Part shown: one piece after another, positions 51,453 to 60,519 of the stretch
Position numbering within the stretch: the stretch's first letter is position 1
Layout: every line of letters begins with the position of its first letter
Assembly: GCA_016210055.1 (NCBI GenBank)
Contig: JACQUZ010000103.1
Location: 20,644-84,643, forward strand
Length of the DNA stretch: 64,000 bases
Direction of reading: 5' to 3'
Source: Deltaproteobacteria bacterium
GTDB taxonomy: Bacteria; Myxococcota_A; Polyangia; Haliangiales; SHYZ01
Position numbers and translations under genes: made by a program
The notes under the pieces: model-generated
Database searches by the model: none
Told to the model about the DNA's origin: nothing
The model's input: only the letters and a program-made list of their open reading frames with translations

Positions 51453-53270
51453 ATGGCGTTCAGCGGTGGAAATAAGCGGCTTGGCTTCTTGCTCTGCTGG
51501 GCCGTGGTGTTTGCGGACATCGGCACATCGGTCTACTACGTGCCGGGCATCTTGTTCGACGAGGTGGGCTCGCTGGCGCCCGCCTTCGTGCTCATGACGG
51601 GCATTGCGTTCATCTTCCTCGCCGAGAAGTACGCCGACATCGCGACCCGATATCGCGAAGGGGGCGGCGTGGTGGCCGTGGCAGGGGACGCGTTTGGACC
51701 TTATTTTGGCGCGTTCGGCGGCATGCTCATCACCGTGGACTACTTCCTCACCACGGCGATTTCGTCGGTATCGGGATTTCAATACTTCGACAGCATCGTG
51801 CCGCTCGGGAACTGGCTTATTCCAGCGGTCATCATTGGGCTAATCCTCCTTGGGATCTTGAATGGGATCGGAATTAAGGAATCGGCGGGCGTAACCACCG
51901 GGATCGCCGTGTCCGCGCTCGTTGTCGACCTCGTGGTCATCATGATGGTCGCCGTTCAACTCGGCGCAAAGGATTGGGAGAGGATTTGGGAAGCCCTGTT
52001 GCAAGTAAAGACCTTGAGCCTCACGCATGGGATGGTCGGCTTCGCTGGTGCCTGGCTTGCTTTCTCGGGGCTAGAGTCGATAAGCCAGCTCTCTCCAGCC
52101 ATGCGCAGCCCGAGAGACAAGACATCACGGCGAGCCATGGCAATGGTCGTAGCCGCGATCCTCGTCACCTCACCGCTTCTCACGGCGTTTTCGACGGTGC
52201 TCGACCGCGTGAACAAGGAGAACTCGGAGCGATTCATCAGCGAGCTCGGCTGGACTTTCGGTGCCTTCCCGCTCAAGCTAGCCGTTGTCGTCACCGCGAG
52301 CGTGTTGCTCCTGTTCGCGGCGAACACGGCCATCATCGGGGGTTATCACGTATTCCGCGCGCTGGCACGGCAGCGGTTCTTGCCCGAGGTGCTCGCCCGG
52401 CTCTCGCCCCGATTTGGCACGCCCCACGTGGCCATAGGCCTCTGCGTGTTCGTCCCGGTCCTCGTGATTATCTCCACGCGGGGAAACATGACCATGCTCG
52501 GGCACATGTACGCCTTCGGTCTTCTCGGGGCGTTCACGCTCTCCTCGGCGGGGCTTGACATCGTGCGGTGGCGTGAGAAGAAGCGCGGCTTGAGCTTTTT
52601 CGTCGGGCTGTTCACCACAGCGATGGTGCTCACGGCGTGGCTCACCAACATCGTGACCAAGCCTCTTGCCACGTACTTCGGAGGCGGCGTGACCTGCCTT
52701 GGCATGGCGGTGGCAATCGGGGTCCGCAGAGGCTGGTTTAGAGCCATCTCTGTCCCAATTCCGTATGTCTCCGGGCGCGTCGCAGAACAGGCGGCTGCCG
52801 AGCTTCCCCAGGCCGCAAAGATCTTGACTCTCGACGAGGCGCGCGAGCTCCAGCCGGTCTATCAGCCGAGGTCCATGCTCTGCTTGCGCGGCGGGCCCAA
52901 TGAGACGCTCCTGGAGAGAACCGTCGAGCGCGCCGAGAAAGAAGGGGAACAGCAGATCTACGTGTTGTTCGTCGATGAAGTGCCTGGGCTGTTTTTCCCC
53001 GCGGGAATCGGCCCGTCCGACGAGGCCAACGAGGTGCTCAGCCGGGCGGTGGCCTACCTGGAGCAGTCGGACATCATCGGCATCCCGGTTTGGCGAGTAG
53101 GACACAGCGCGGGCGAGACCATCGCGCACACCGCGAGCGAGCTCGACGTGCGCCACGTCATTATCGGTACGAGCCGGCGAACCCCACTGTGGAAGTTGCT
53201 CCGCGGTTCAGTCCTTCGCGAGCTCAACCAGCACATGCGCGAGGGGACTCAGCTCATCGTGGTTCATTAG
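51453..53270 (+). CDS. APC-family permease with C-terminal UspA-like domain
   Basis: 605 residues. Twelve helices in residues 10-430; FADIGTSVYYVPGILFDE and FLAEKYADIATRYREGGG are APC-type starts, and GFAGAWLAFSGLESISQLSPAM matches the amino-acid permease helix 6 region. The C-terminal cytoplasmic domain (about 470-605) is UspA-like, with GTSRRTPLWKLLRGSVLRELN near the end resembling the ATP-binding loop GxxxxGSV. Substrate unknown; amino acid or potassium-type transport is possible. ATG 51453 lacks a strong ribosome site and may rely on coupling to tkt. Confidence 0.85.
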   Translation: MAFSGGNKRLGFLLCWAVVFADIGTSVYYVPGILFDEVGSLAPAFVLMTGIAFIFLAEKYADIATRYREGGGVVAVAGDAFGPYFGAFGGMLITVDYFLTTAISSVSGFQYFDSIVPLGNWLIPAVIIGLILLGILNGIGIKESAGVTTGIAVSALVVDLVVIMMVAVQLGAKDWERIWEALLQVKTLSLTHGMVGFAGAWLAFSGLESISQLSPAMRSPRDKTSRRAMAMVVAAILVTSPLLTAFSTVLDRVNKENSERFISELGWTFGAFPLKLAVVVTASVLLLFAANTAIIGGYHVFRALARQRFLPEVLARLSPRFGTPHVAIGLCVFVPVLVIISTRGNMTMLGHMYAFGLLGAFTLSSAGLDIVRWREKKRGLSFFVGLFTTAMVLTAWLTNIVTKPLATYFGGGVTCLGMAVAIGVRRGWFRAISVPIPYVSGRVAEQAAAELPQAAKILTLDEARELQPVYQPRSMLCLRGGPNETLLERTVERAEKEGEQQIYVLFVDEVPGLFFPAGIGPSDEANEVLSRAVAYLEQSDIIGIPVWRVGHSAGETIAHTASELDVRHVIIGTSRRTPLWKLLRGSVLRELNQHMREGTQLIVVH

Positions 53271-53273
53271 GGC

Positions 53274-54104
53274 TCAAGGTCGCCTATGGCGCCTCATGAT
53301 CAGGTAGGCCAGGCGATCCAGCCACGAATCGGGCAGGCGAAGGAGTAGCTTGAAGAAGAGGGACTGGGGACTCACGATATACCGCCCTTTGGGGCGCCGT
53401 ACCGAGAGTGCCTTCCAGACCGCGCGGGACACGAGCTCTGGGGGAAACGCCCCTGCTCGTTCCTGCTTGATGATCGCGTGTCCAACGGAGAGCGCGGTTT
53501 GATAAAAGGGAGAGCTCGGGGCGAACACGGTCGTCGCCTCTGCCCTGTCCCACAGCCTCGTGGCGACCGACCCCGGCTCCACAACCACGACCTTGATGTT
53601 CCGCATCTCGTTGATGAGGAGCTCTCGGCGCAGCGTATCCGAGAACGCTTCGAGCGCAGCCTTGGCCACGTGGTACGGGCCCATGAATGGAAAAATCAGC
53701 TTGCCAGATACCGAACTGATGTTAATGATGCGAGCCGAATTACCGTTAAGGAGCGGGAGAAACGCCCGGGTGACTTTTATGGGACCGAGCAGGTTCGTCT
53801 CCAGGTTATCCCGAAATACCTCATTGGGAATATCGAGGATCGGACCCCAGTTGGAAATGCCGGCGTTATTGACGAGGGCGTAAAGGCCGCCCGCTTCCGT
53901 CTTAATCTGCTCGACCACCTGGTTGATTTCGTCATCGCGGCGCACGTCGAAGAGCATTGCCTTGACGTTCTTGACTCCCTCCCAGATCTGGAGATGCGCC
54001 TTTTGCCGAACACCGGCATACACGAAGTAGCCCCGTTCCGCGAGGAACTGAGCCGTGGCTCTGCCGATGCCAGAGCTTGTTCCGGTAATTAGCACTTTCC
54101 GCAT
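53274..54104 (-). CDS. Short-chain dehydrogenase/reductase
   Basis: 276 residues, classical SDR: cofactor loop TGTSSGIGRA, NNAG at about residue 90, catalytic Ser in ISSVSG and Tyr/Lys in YHVAK. The C-terminal tail (RFKLLLRLPDSWLDRL-type, with a hydrophobic amphipathic helix) resembles membrane-associated retinol/steroid-like SDRs. It follows the crotonase gene by 32 bases on the same strand and is probably cotranscribed. GAGG precedes the ATG. The substrate is probably a hydrophobic alcohol or ketone. Confidence 0.9.
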   Translation of the reverse strand: MRKVLITGTSSGIGRATAQFLAERGYFVYAGVRQKAHLQIWEGVKNVKAMLFDVRRDDEINQVVEQIKTEAGGLYALVNNAGISNWGPILDIPNEVFRDNLETNLLGPIKVTRAFLPLLNGNSARIINISSVSGKLIFPFMGPYHVAKAALEAFSDTLRRELLINEMRNIKVVVVEPGSVATRLWDRAEATTVFAPSSPFYQTALSVGHAIIKQERAGAFPPELVSRAVWKALSVRRPKGRYIVSPQSLFFKLLLRLPDSWLDRLAYLIMRRHRRP

Positions 54105-54136
54105 TACAGCCTCACTTCGGTTAAAGCTTGCGGGGC

Positions 54137-55120
54137 CTAATGTCCACCGAACTCCACGTCCGCTCCACCAGCGGCAGCGATAGCGTCTAGGCGACGAACT
54201 AGGTCCTCGGGATCGAGCCGATCGTATCTCGCCAGGATTTCCTGCGCGTACCAGCTCAGGCCGGCTCTTGCGTCTTCGGACGCCATGGCGGCTTGGATGG
54301 CGGCAAGATCCATGACCCTTGCCTGCCGATAGGAAACACGATTGCCTTGTCGAACGGAATTCCTGATTTCTGCCATCGCTATAGGCGAGGCACGCGACAT
54401 CCGATGAGCGAGGGACAGCGCTTGTGGAATCAATTGCTCTGGATCCAGCGCGGCGTGGATTAGGCCCATTGCCTGCGCCTCATCTGCCGTGCACATCTTT
54501 CCGGTCATGATCAACTCGAGCGCCGTGGCTTCGCCGACAATCCGTGGAAGCCGGCACGTGGTCCCCGTGCCGCCGGGCAAGATGCCCACGAGGACCTCTG
54601 GAAGCCCAATTCGGTACTCCGGCTTTCGTGCCATGTATCGGATGTCGCAGCAAAGGGAGAGCTCACATCCGCCTCCGAGGCAGAGGCCGTTGATCGCAGC
54701 AATTACGGGCTTCGTGAGATTGTCGAGGATATCCAAGCACCTGACCCAGTAATAGGCCCCCAGTTCTGCGGGTGGTTTTCCGGCCAGTGACCTGATAATC
54801 AAGCGGTCGAGCCACCTCCAGCTGTCCGCCTTGCGGCAAAGCCAGTAGGTCATGCGCGACAACCATCGGGTCACGCGAGGGGATCTCTTGCGGACTTGCT
54901 TGCTGTGCCCCAGCGAGTCCTGGATGTCAAAGTGCGTGAGAAACGAGCCCTTCATCCCCCCGGTCAAGACCAGGACCCTCACGGATGGGTCTTGGCGCAC
55001 GCGCAGCAGCTCGGAATAGAGCTCGCCAAGCATCGTGCTTGAGATGTAGTTCATGGGTGGATTGGCGAGGGAGAACACCGCCACCGGGCCTTCGTGCGTT
55101 ACGGAAACCAATCCCGACAT
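54137..55120 (-). CDS. Crotonase/enoyl-CoA hydratase family protein
   Basis: 327 residues from ATG 55120 with AGGAG six bases upstream. The oxyanion hole and fold motifs are AINGLCLGGGCELSLCCD and the GLPEVLVGILPGGTGTT block. An insertion of about 60 residues (about 85-145, rich in Arg and Trp, for example RVTRWLSRMTYWLCRKADSW) between the first strands and the oxyanion loop is unusual and could mediate membrane or partner contact. Catalytic Glu of hydratases appears as PEVLVG. It acts on acyl-CoA thioesters. It lies between the radical SAM and SDR genes. Confidence 0.85.
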   Translation of the reverse strand: MSGLVSVTHEGPVAVFSLANPPMNYISSTMLGELYSELLRVRQDPSVRVLVLTGGMKGSFLTHFDIQDSLGHSKQVRKRSPRVTRWLSRMTYWLCRKADSWRWLDRLIIRSLAGKPPAELGAYYWVRCLDILDNLTKPVIAAINGLCLGGGCELSLCCDIRYMARKPEYRIGLPEVLVGILPGGTGTTCRLPRIVGEATALELIMTGKMCTADEAQAMGLIHAALDPEQLIPQALSLAHRMSRASPIAMAEIRNSVRQGNRVSYRQARVMDLAAIQAAMASEDARAGLSWYAQEILARYDRLDPEDLVRRLDAIAAAGGADVEFGGH

Positions 55121-55230
55121 GTCGACTCCTATCGAGGCCCAATGAACGACATCACGGTTCAGAACCTCTTCGGAGGAGCAATGGCGCATCACTTGTCACG
55201 AGGGACACCTCTACACCGCCGTGCCACGCC

Positions 55231-56523
55231 CTACGCGCTGTCCTTCTCCTCGTGGAAGAATTTCCTCCGGTACACGGGAAGGCTCCTGGTCTTGGGCGAG
55301 GCGGTGAGGAAGGTGCCGTACTCCTTGATCTCCTCGAGCCGGCAGCTCCAGTACAAGGCGCCTTGGTGCACCGTGATGTCCGGACAGCCGTCGCACATGT
55401 TCATTCGCCCATCGGCAAGGATGTCGATCGGTTGGAGAAGGAGGATGGTCTGCGAGCGAACTCGCCTGAAGAGGTTTAGTGGGTTGCGAAGGACCGCCTT
55501 CAGGTAACTCCATAGAGCCTTGCGCACTCCCTTGTCGAGCCACCAGAAGAGAAACAGGACGGTCCTCGCGGCGGCGAGCATGCGTGGAGAGGGAACCGCC
55601 AGCCATGTTCCCTTGAACATGTGGTTCAGCTTTTGGGTCCACTCCATGAAACGGGGCCCGACGTAGCCGAGGGTTTTGCCCTTCATTATCAATCGGGTGG
55701 CAAAGGCCCATTTCATGCTTTTCGGGTCGCAGCTGCCGCTCAAGTAGGCGGCCAGGTTGAAGGTGCTGTTGATCGCGCGGATTTGGTCCACCACCTCCGG
55801 TGTTTTCAACGGGGTCGGATCCGTCATCTCCGGGTGGGTCCGCTTCTCCTCCATCGCCACGCGCTGGCCGTGAGCATAGAGGTCAAACCCCGGCGCGCAG
55901 CCGAAATCGCGATAGGTAATGAAATGAATCGAGTGGACACGGTCGGCGTTTTCCTCGGCCCACCGGACGAGGAGCGGTACTTCGTGGATGGTCTTGCGCG
56001 ACACCGTGATGTTGTAGCCGCAGGTCATTCCACCTTCGGCCGCAACCATGTCTGCGAATTTCTTCCTGAGAACGTTGTATCCCTCCTCGGTTTCCGAGGT
56101 GAAGTCGCTGCGCTTTTGGGTCGTATCGATATGGAAGGTAAAGGAGGCGGCCCCGGCCTCTTTCAATTGCTTGAGGAGCTCGGGGGTCAGGGCCATGCCG
56201 TTCGTGTTGATGAGCGGCTTCCAGCCCATCTCGCGTACCATCTTCACTATCTCGACGACGCGCGGATGGACGAGGGGATCCCCTCCGGCGAGGCTCATGC
56301 CCTCGCTCTTTCGGAGCTTCTTAAAGGTCTCTAGCTCTTCACGGATTTCCTCGAGGGACTTGTGGCCGTCCTTGCGCGGGTCGCGGTAACAGCCGATGCA
56401 CGTGATGTTGCAACGGGTCGTGATCTCCAGCCACGACATGGCGTTGTCGGTAAGCGACCATGGCATGCGGTAGAGACTGCCGTGATCAAGGGGGTCGGCG
56501 ACTGCACGTGAACTGCTCGTCAT
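55231..56523 (-). CDS. Radical SAM enzyme of unknown substrate
   Basis: 430 residues from ATG 56523 with AGGAGA seven bases upstream. The 4Fe-4S motif is CNITCIGC (Cys38, 42, 45) with SLAGGDPLVHP as the SAM-contacting GGE-like block (GGDP) and INTNGMAL. The C-terminal third contains a further cysteine set (CDGC and SCRLEE with Cys spacing near residues 380-405), which may hold an auxiliary SPASM-like cluster. Helical hydrophobic stretches (residues 300-330, TVLFLFWWLDKG) suggest membrane association. It leads a three-gene group with a crotonase and an SDR, 110 bases before the crotonase. Confidence 0.85.
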   Translation of the reverse strand: MTSSSRAVADPLDHGSLYRMPWSLTDNAMSWLEITTRCNITCIGCYRDPRKDGHKSLEEIREELETFKKLRKSEGMSLAGGDPLVHPRVVEIVKMVREMGWKPLINTNGMALTPELLKQLKEAGAASFTFHIDTTQKRSDFTSETEEGYNVLRKKFADMVAAEGGMTCGYNITVSRKTIHEVPLLVRWAEENADRVHSIHFITYRDFGCAPGFDLYAHGQRVAMEEKRTHPEMTDPTPLKTPEVVDQIRAINSTFNLAAYLSGSCDPKSMKWAFATRLIMKGKTLGYVGPRFMEWTQKLNHMFKGTWLAVPSPRMLAAARTVLFLFWWLDKGVRKALWSYLKAVLRNPLNLFRRVRSQTILLLQPIDILADGRMNMCDGCPDITVHQGALYWSCRLEEIKEYGTFLTASPKTRSLPVYRRKFFHEEKDSA

Positions 56524-56671
56524 GGTACTTCTCCTGTGGCGACTGCTTGAATTGCCGGAGAAAGCCCGTTCCCGGCAACACATCCACCTACTTTACGTGG
56601 GCCTGTATACCGAAGATTGGATGCGCCACGAAGAGAAAAGTGCACCCCGGTTGCAATTTGCGGAGGGAGTC

Positions 56672-57640
56672 CTAATCAATTTGTGGGAACGTATCGCACG
56701 CGGCGCTGAAGCGCTGGATGGCCTCCCTTAGGGATCCGGCCAGGTTACCCTCACAAATGGAGCTGAATACGGCGTTTTGCCCCGCCTGGGCCACGAAGTC
56801 CTTGAGCCGCGTGGCTTCGTCGGCAACTCCCATTGAAGACTGGCACTTGCCTGGACCAGGGCCCGCAATAACGGCGGTCGCCCAGCGTCCCCGGCCGCGC
56901 TTTATAGTGTCCAAGCGGTCGATATATGCGGAAACAGGCTGGATCTTGGGATCCGTGGTGTCGCACAGGTCACGGTTGTTGATTCGCATGGTGATCTTGC
57001 GGTCTTCCCGCGAGCAGTCATTTTCGTCGGTGAGGATGACCACGGCGAGAAGCGCATCGTCCCTGAGAAAGCCACGGTTCGTGTCGGCCATGCGGTCATG
57101 CAGCGCTAACTTCAATGATTCCAGGGGCATCTCATAGCTGGAACCGGCCGTGCCTACCTTGGCCACGCAGCTAAAAGCGTCGCTCACGCCGGGGTCGGCT
57201 CGCTCGAGCCACCTCCGCGGTATGCTGCAGTTCTCCCCGGTTTGGAACTCGCCATTCTCCCCGTTTTCCATGGGCAGAGGCCAACCCAGGAAGTCCATCG
57301 TCAGGTCGATCCCTGTCGTGGTCACGGCGACCCGGTAGTCCACCTTGGTTCCGGCTGCGGACACGAACTCATTCAGCACGTCGATGAATTGAGGAAAGCT
57401 GGCCGCCAGGTTGGCTTGCTCTTCAGCCATGGAGCCAGAGTTGTCGATCACGAACACGATATCCATCTTGTCGCAGGCCTCACTCCCCCGCGCGTCACGC
57501 GACGGATTCCCCGGGCGCGCGTCGCTGCGCGTTCGGCCTGCGTCGGGGCCACCGCCGTCAGGAATGCTCGGGTCTACCGTCGTCTCTCCCGCAGAAGGAC
57601 CACAGGCCAGGACAAGGAGTGGAAGCCAGATCATGCGCAT
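56672..57640 (-). CDS. VWA-domain lipoprotein
   Basis: 322 residues from ATG 57640 with GGAGGG six bases upstream. Lipobox VLAC (Cys13), then an Asp/Arg/Gly/Pro linker, then a von Willebrand A domain starting DIVFVIDNSGSMAEEQ (MIDAS DxSxS). The second metal loop may be AVVILTDENDCS. Paired cysteines (CSIPRR, FSCVAK, CDTTDP, GKCQSS, SICEGN, AACDTF) suggest disulfides. Such lipoproteins are abundant in myxobacteria and probably bind proteins at the cell surface. It is divergent from the small barrel protein. Confidence 0.85.
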   Translation of the reverse strand: MRMIWLPLLVLACGPSAGETTVDPSIPDGGGPDAGRTRSDARPGNPSRDARGSEACDKMDIVFVIDNSGSMAEEQANLAASFPQFIDVLNEFVSAAGTKVDYRVAVTTTGIDLTMDFLGWPLPMENGENGEFQTGENCSIPRRWLERADPGVSDAFSCVAKVGTAGSSYEMPLESLKLALHDRMADTNRGFLRDDALLAVVILTDENDCSREDRKITMRINNRDLCDTTDPKIQPVSAYIDRLDTIKRGRGRWATAVIAGPGPGKCQSSMGVADEATRLKDFVAQAGQNAVFSSICEGNLAGSLREAIQRFSAACDTFPQID

Positions 57641-57692
57641 GTTCACCCTCCGGCAGCCGGTCGGGGCATCATATAGGGCTTCCTGCAATTTT

Positions 57693-57722
57693 TTGCCCCC
57701 GATCGCCTTAACGACCTATAAC
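57693..57722 (+). promoter_or_regulatory. Candidate leaderless promoter
   Basis: TTGCCC (57693-57698), 18-base spacer, TATAAC (57717-57722), seven bases, ATG 57730. No Shine-Dalgarno. Confidence 0.5.
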
Positions 57723-57729
57723 AACGTGG

Positions 57730-58335
57730 ATGTTGATACGGATTCTGGCGCCAATACTCGTGGCTTTCGTTCCCCAGGTCGCGTCGGCACAACGTGAGCC
57801 CTTGGAGGTCACGGCTGATGAGGCGGGCGCGCCGGATGCCAGGGAGTTCGAAATCGGTGCCCGTCTTGGAATGCAGCTCGGCGTCGGTGGAAGCACCGCT
57901 GGAGGAATACGCGTCGGAGGGGTGTTCCTCCAGCGATTGACCCAAAACACCTGGTTCGACGGCGAGGTGTCGCTTGCCCTCGGGGCACGTCGGGCCGGCT
58001 GCGAGGTCACGGAGTGTGACCATGGGATGACCGACGGATTCGGAATGCAGGCACTCTTGGGAGGCCGATACATGTTGGCCCCAAGGCCAGGGGGCCTCGA
58101 CCCCTACTTGCGAGCAGCGGCAGGCATTTCGGCAAGTCGCTTCTCGCGTGATCATGCGACCGGCCTCGCATTCCCAATCTCCCTCGGTGCGGGGGGACGT
58201 TTCCGGGTCATCGACGGGCTGGCCATGGGAGGGGAGCTCCTCCTCCAAGGGGGCGCGGCGCGATTTGGCGACTCGCTCGGCTATGAGCCACACGGCGCTG
58301 TCATCGTTCAGTTGGGAGCCGAGTTCGGCCTCTAA
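57730..58335 (+). CDS. Small outer-membrane beta-barrel-like protein
   Basis: 201 residues. A signal peptide (LIRILAPILVAFVPQVASA, cleavage before QRE) is followed by eight or so Gly-rich amphipathic strands (EIGARLGMQLGVGG, GGIRVGGVFLQRLT, LRAAAGISASRFSR) and a final AVIVQLGAEFGL ending in an aromatic near the C-terminus. This is the general plan of eight-stranded OmpX/OmpA-like barrels. Two cysteines (GCEVTEC). No specific family recognised. It is convergent with the tetR gene, ten bases between stops. Confidence 0.7.
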   Translation: MLIRILAPILVAFVPQVASAQREPLEVTADEAGAPDAREFEIGARLGMQLGVGGSTAGGIRVGGVFLQRLTQNTWFDGEVSLALGARRAGCEVTECDHGMTDGFGMQALLGGRYMLAPRPGGLDPYLRAAAGISASRFSRDHATGLAFPISLGAGGRFRVIDGLAMGGELLLQGGAARFGDSLGYEPHGAVIVQLGAEFGL

Positions 58336-58345
58336 TCAATCGCGC

Positions 58346-58996
58346 CTATCGTTTCCGCTGCGGCCTCTTGTGGTGCGCCCGGTTGCCTGGCGCGTTCGAA
58401 GCCCACAGGGCGTGGAGGAGCGAACGGAAGAAATCAGAGAGCTCCTTGCGACTCGTGGCTCGAGACGGCCGTGACAGCGCCTCCACCTCGAGACCGCGCA
58501 GGGCGGCGAGGATCACCCTGGCGTCCCTCTCTGGACCTTGCGATCCGAGCGCTTTGGCGGATCGGGCGAGCATTTCTTCCAGGCGAGCCTGCCAGTGACG
58601 GTAGGGCTCCTCGAGGGCGGGGTTGCGGCCGATCTCGAGCACGAGCTCCAGCTCGGCGATGAGGCCTGTACGATCGCCCTCGAGGTCGCTCGCCACCGCC
58701 TCGGCCAGGGCCGCGGCAGCCTGGTCGATCGTTCGGATCGGCTCTCGCCACGCAGCCTTCTCAATGGCCTCGAAGCGGGCCGTGGCGCGCGCCGCGTAGT
58801 AAATGAACGCCTCGGTGAGGAGCTCATCCTTCGACTTGAAGTAGTAGGTCGTGGCTCGCACCGACGTGCCGGCCTCTTGGGCAACAGCACGATGGGTGAC
58901 GGCGCGAGGGCCGTCCCGGGCAATGACTCGGAGTACCGCCTCGAGGACCTCGGTGCGTCTACGCTCCCCACGCGGCTGCCGCTTGATGGATTCCAT
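58346..58996 (-). CDS. TetR-family transcriptional regulator
   Basis: 216 residues. The N-terminal HTH is TEVLEAVLRVIARDGPRAVTHRAVAQEAGTSVRATTYYFKSKDELL (in parts), the standard TetR start, with a ligand-binding C-terminal domain of variable sequence (about 60-195) and a basic tail (HKRPQRKR). It is the last gene of the minus-strand operon and its first 38 bases overlap the end of the FGGY kinase gene, so expression is coupled. It probably autoregulates through the dyad at 61784-61799. Confidence 0.92.
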   Translation of the reverse strand: MESIKRQPRGERRRTEVLEAVLRVIARDGPRAVTHRAVAQEAGTSVRATTYYFKSKDELLTEAFIYYAARATARFEAIEKAAWREPIRTIDQAAAALAEAVASDLEGDRTGLIAELELVLEIGRNPALEEPYRHWQARLEEMLARSAKALGSQGPERDARVILAALRGLEVEALSRPSRATSRKELSDFFRSLLHALWASNAPGNRAHHKRPQRKR

Positions 58997-60509
58997 GGAA
59001 CCGAGATGAGTTGAGCCGCTTGCCTGCCTCGGCCATGGGAGGGTAGAGCCGGCGGAACTCCTTGTAAAGCTCGTCGTAAATGAGACGAGGGCCCGGCTGG
59101 GGAAGGAACGAGTGCTGGGCAGGGATCACGTGCTTTATGGCCTTCATTGCCGGGAGAGCGCCCAGTGCCACCGCGGCGGCAAGTGCTGCGCCCAGCGCAC
59201 CCGCGTGCTGGGGATCCGCCACGCGATCGAGACGCCGGTTCGTCACGTCGGCGAGGATCTGCAGCCAGGCGTCGCTGCGGGCGCCGCCGCCGATTACCCG
59301 CAACGCAGGGCATGGAAGCCCAACGTCTTTCGCCGAGTCGAGGATCCAGCGGAGGTTGTATCCAATCCCTTCATACATCGCCCGCACGAGGTGCTCGCGG
59401 CGGTGCTCCAGGGACAGGTTCACGAACGCCGCCCGCACCGTCGTATCCGGAACCGGCGATCGCTCTCCAAACATCCAGGGCAAGAACAATAGCTGCCGCG
59501 ACCCAGGCTCTGCTTTCCCGACGAGGGCATCAAGACTCGATGGATCGCCTTGAGAGCCATCACCTGGCCCCAGGTATCGGGCGAACCATTCGAGGCAGGC
59601 ACCCGCTGTCTCGGACTCACCGATCATCAGGAACATCGACGGATCGGCCGCGGCCACGGAAACAATCCCGCGTTTCGCCACGTGCACCGGCCTAGACACG
59701 GCGACCCCGAGCCAGCTTGACGTTCCCAGGTACAGGTGGCCGTCGCCGTGCTCGAGCGCGCCCGACCCCACGGCGGCCGCCGGAATGTCCGCCATTCCCA
59801 TGACTACCTTGGTGCCTGGGAGGAGGCCGCATTCCCGTGCAGCCTGCGGCGTAAGGCCGCCTGCAATGTCGGTGCTCCTGAGAACCGGAGGCATCTTGTC
59901 GAGTGGAAACCCGACGAGGGCCGCGAGGAGAGGCGAAAACGAGCGCGTCTTCCGACTGACCACCCCCGTGCCGGCAGCGCCTGTTTGGTCGATGAGGATC
60001 CGTCCGGTGGCGCGGCACACCAGGTACCCTGTCGCGTCGCAGAATCCGTGGGTCTGGGCAAAGACCTTGGGCTCATGCTCGCGGATCCAAGCCACCTTGG
60101 CGACGATGTCCTTGCCCGTGGGCGTGGCCCCGGCGAGCGCGAGGAGCACGCGCTTGCCGCCAAGCCGCCGAATGAGCTTGCGCGCCTGGTCCTCTGCGCG
60201 GTTATCCATCCAGCCGATGGCTGGGCGCGTCGGCTCTCCTGCGCGGTCAAGCGGGACCAGGGCGAGCATCTGGCCGGAAAAGCAGATTCCCTGAACCTCC
60301 GCCGGATCGACGCCGCTCTTGGACAACACGTCCCGGGTGCACGAGGTGACCGCGCGCCAGAAATCAGCGGGATCTTGCTCTGCCCAGTGAGGCTGTGGGT
60401 GAGAAAGGGAATACGTGGCGGCGCTCGTGGCGAGAACTGTCCCCGCACGGTCCACCAGCACGGCCTTGCTCGCTCCGGTCCCCACGTCGTGCCCGATGAA
60501 ATAGGACAT
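58959..60509 (-). CDS. FGGY-family carbohydrate kinase (xylulokinase-like)
   Basis: 516 residues from ATG 60509, with GCGGGTGG just upstream. The ATP-binding HDVGTGASKAVLVDRAGTVLA entry, HWAEQDPADFWRA, GQMLALVPLDRAGEPTRPAIGWMDNRAE and the C-terminal RVIGGGARSDAWLQILADV are typical of xylulose/gluconate/glycerol kinases; LYLGTSSWLGV is the phosphate-loop block. The substrate (sugar or polyol) is not fixed by these motifs. It starts ten bases after the dehydrogenase stop, within the same operon. Confidence 0.88.
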   Translation of the reverse strand: MSYFIGHDVGTGASKAVLVDRAGTVLATSAATYSLSHPQPHWAEQDPADFWRAVTSCTRDVLSKSGVDPAEVQGICFSGQMLALVPLDRAGEPTRPAIGWMDNRAEDQARKLIRRLGGKRVLLALAGATPTGKDIVAKVAWIREHEPKVFAQTHGFCDATGYLVCRATGRILIDQTGAAGTGVVSRKTRSFSPLLAALVGFPLDKMPPVLRSTDIAGGLTPQAARECGLLPGTKVVMGMADIPAAAVGSGALEHGDGHLYLGTSSWLGVAVSRPVHVAKRGIVSVAAADPSMFLMIGESETAGACLEWFARYLGPGDGSQGDPSSLDALVGKAEPGSRQLLFLPWMFGERSPVPDTTVRAAFVNLSLEHRREHLVRAMYEGIGYNLRWILDSAKDVGLPCPALRVIGGGARSDAWLQILADVTNRRLDRVADPQHAGALGAALAAAVALGALPAMKAIKHVIPAQHSFLPQPGPRLIYDELYKEFRRLYPPMAEAGKRLNSSRFHGIHQAAAAWGA

Positions 60510-60519
60510 GGGCCACCCG

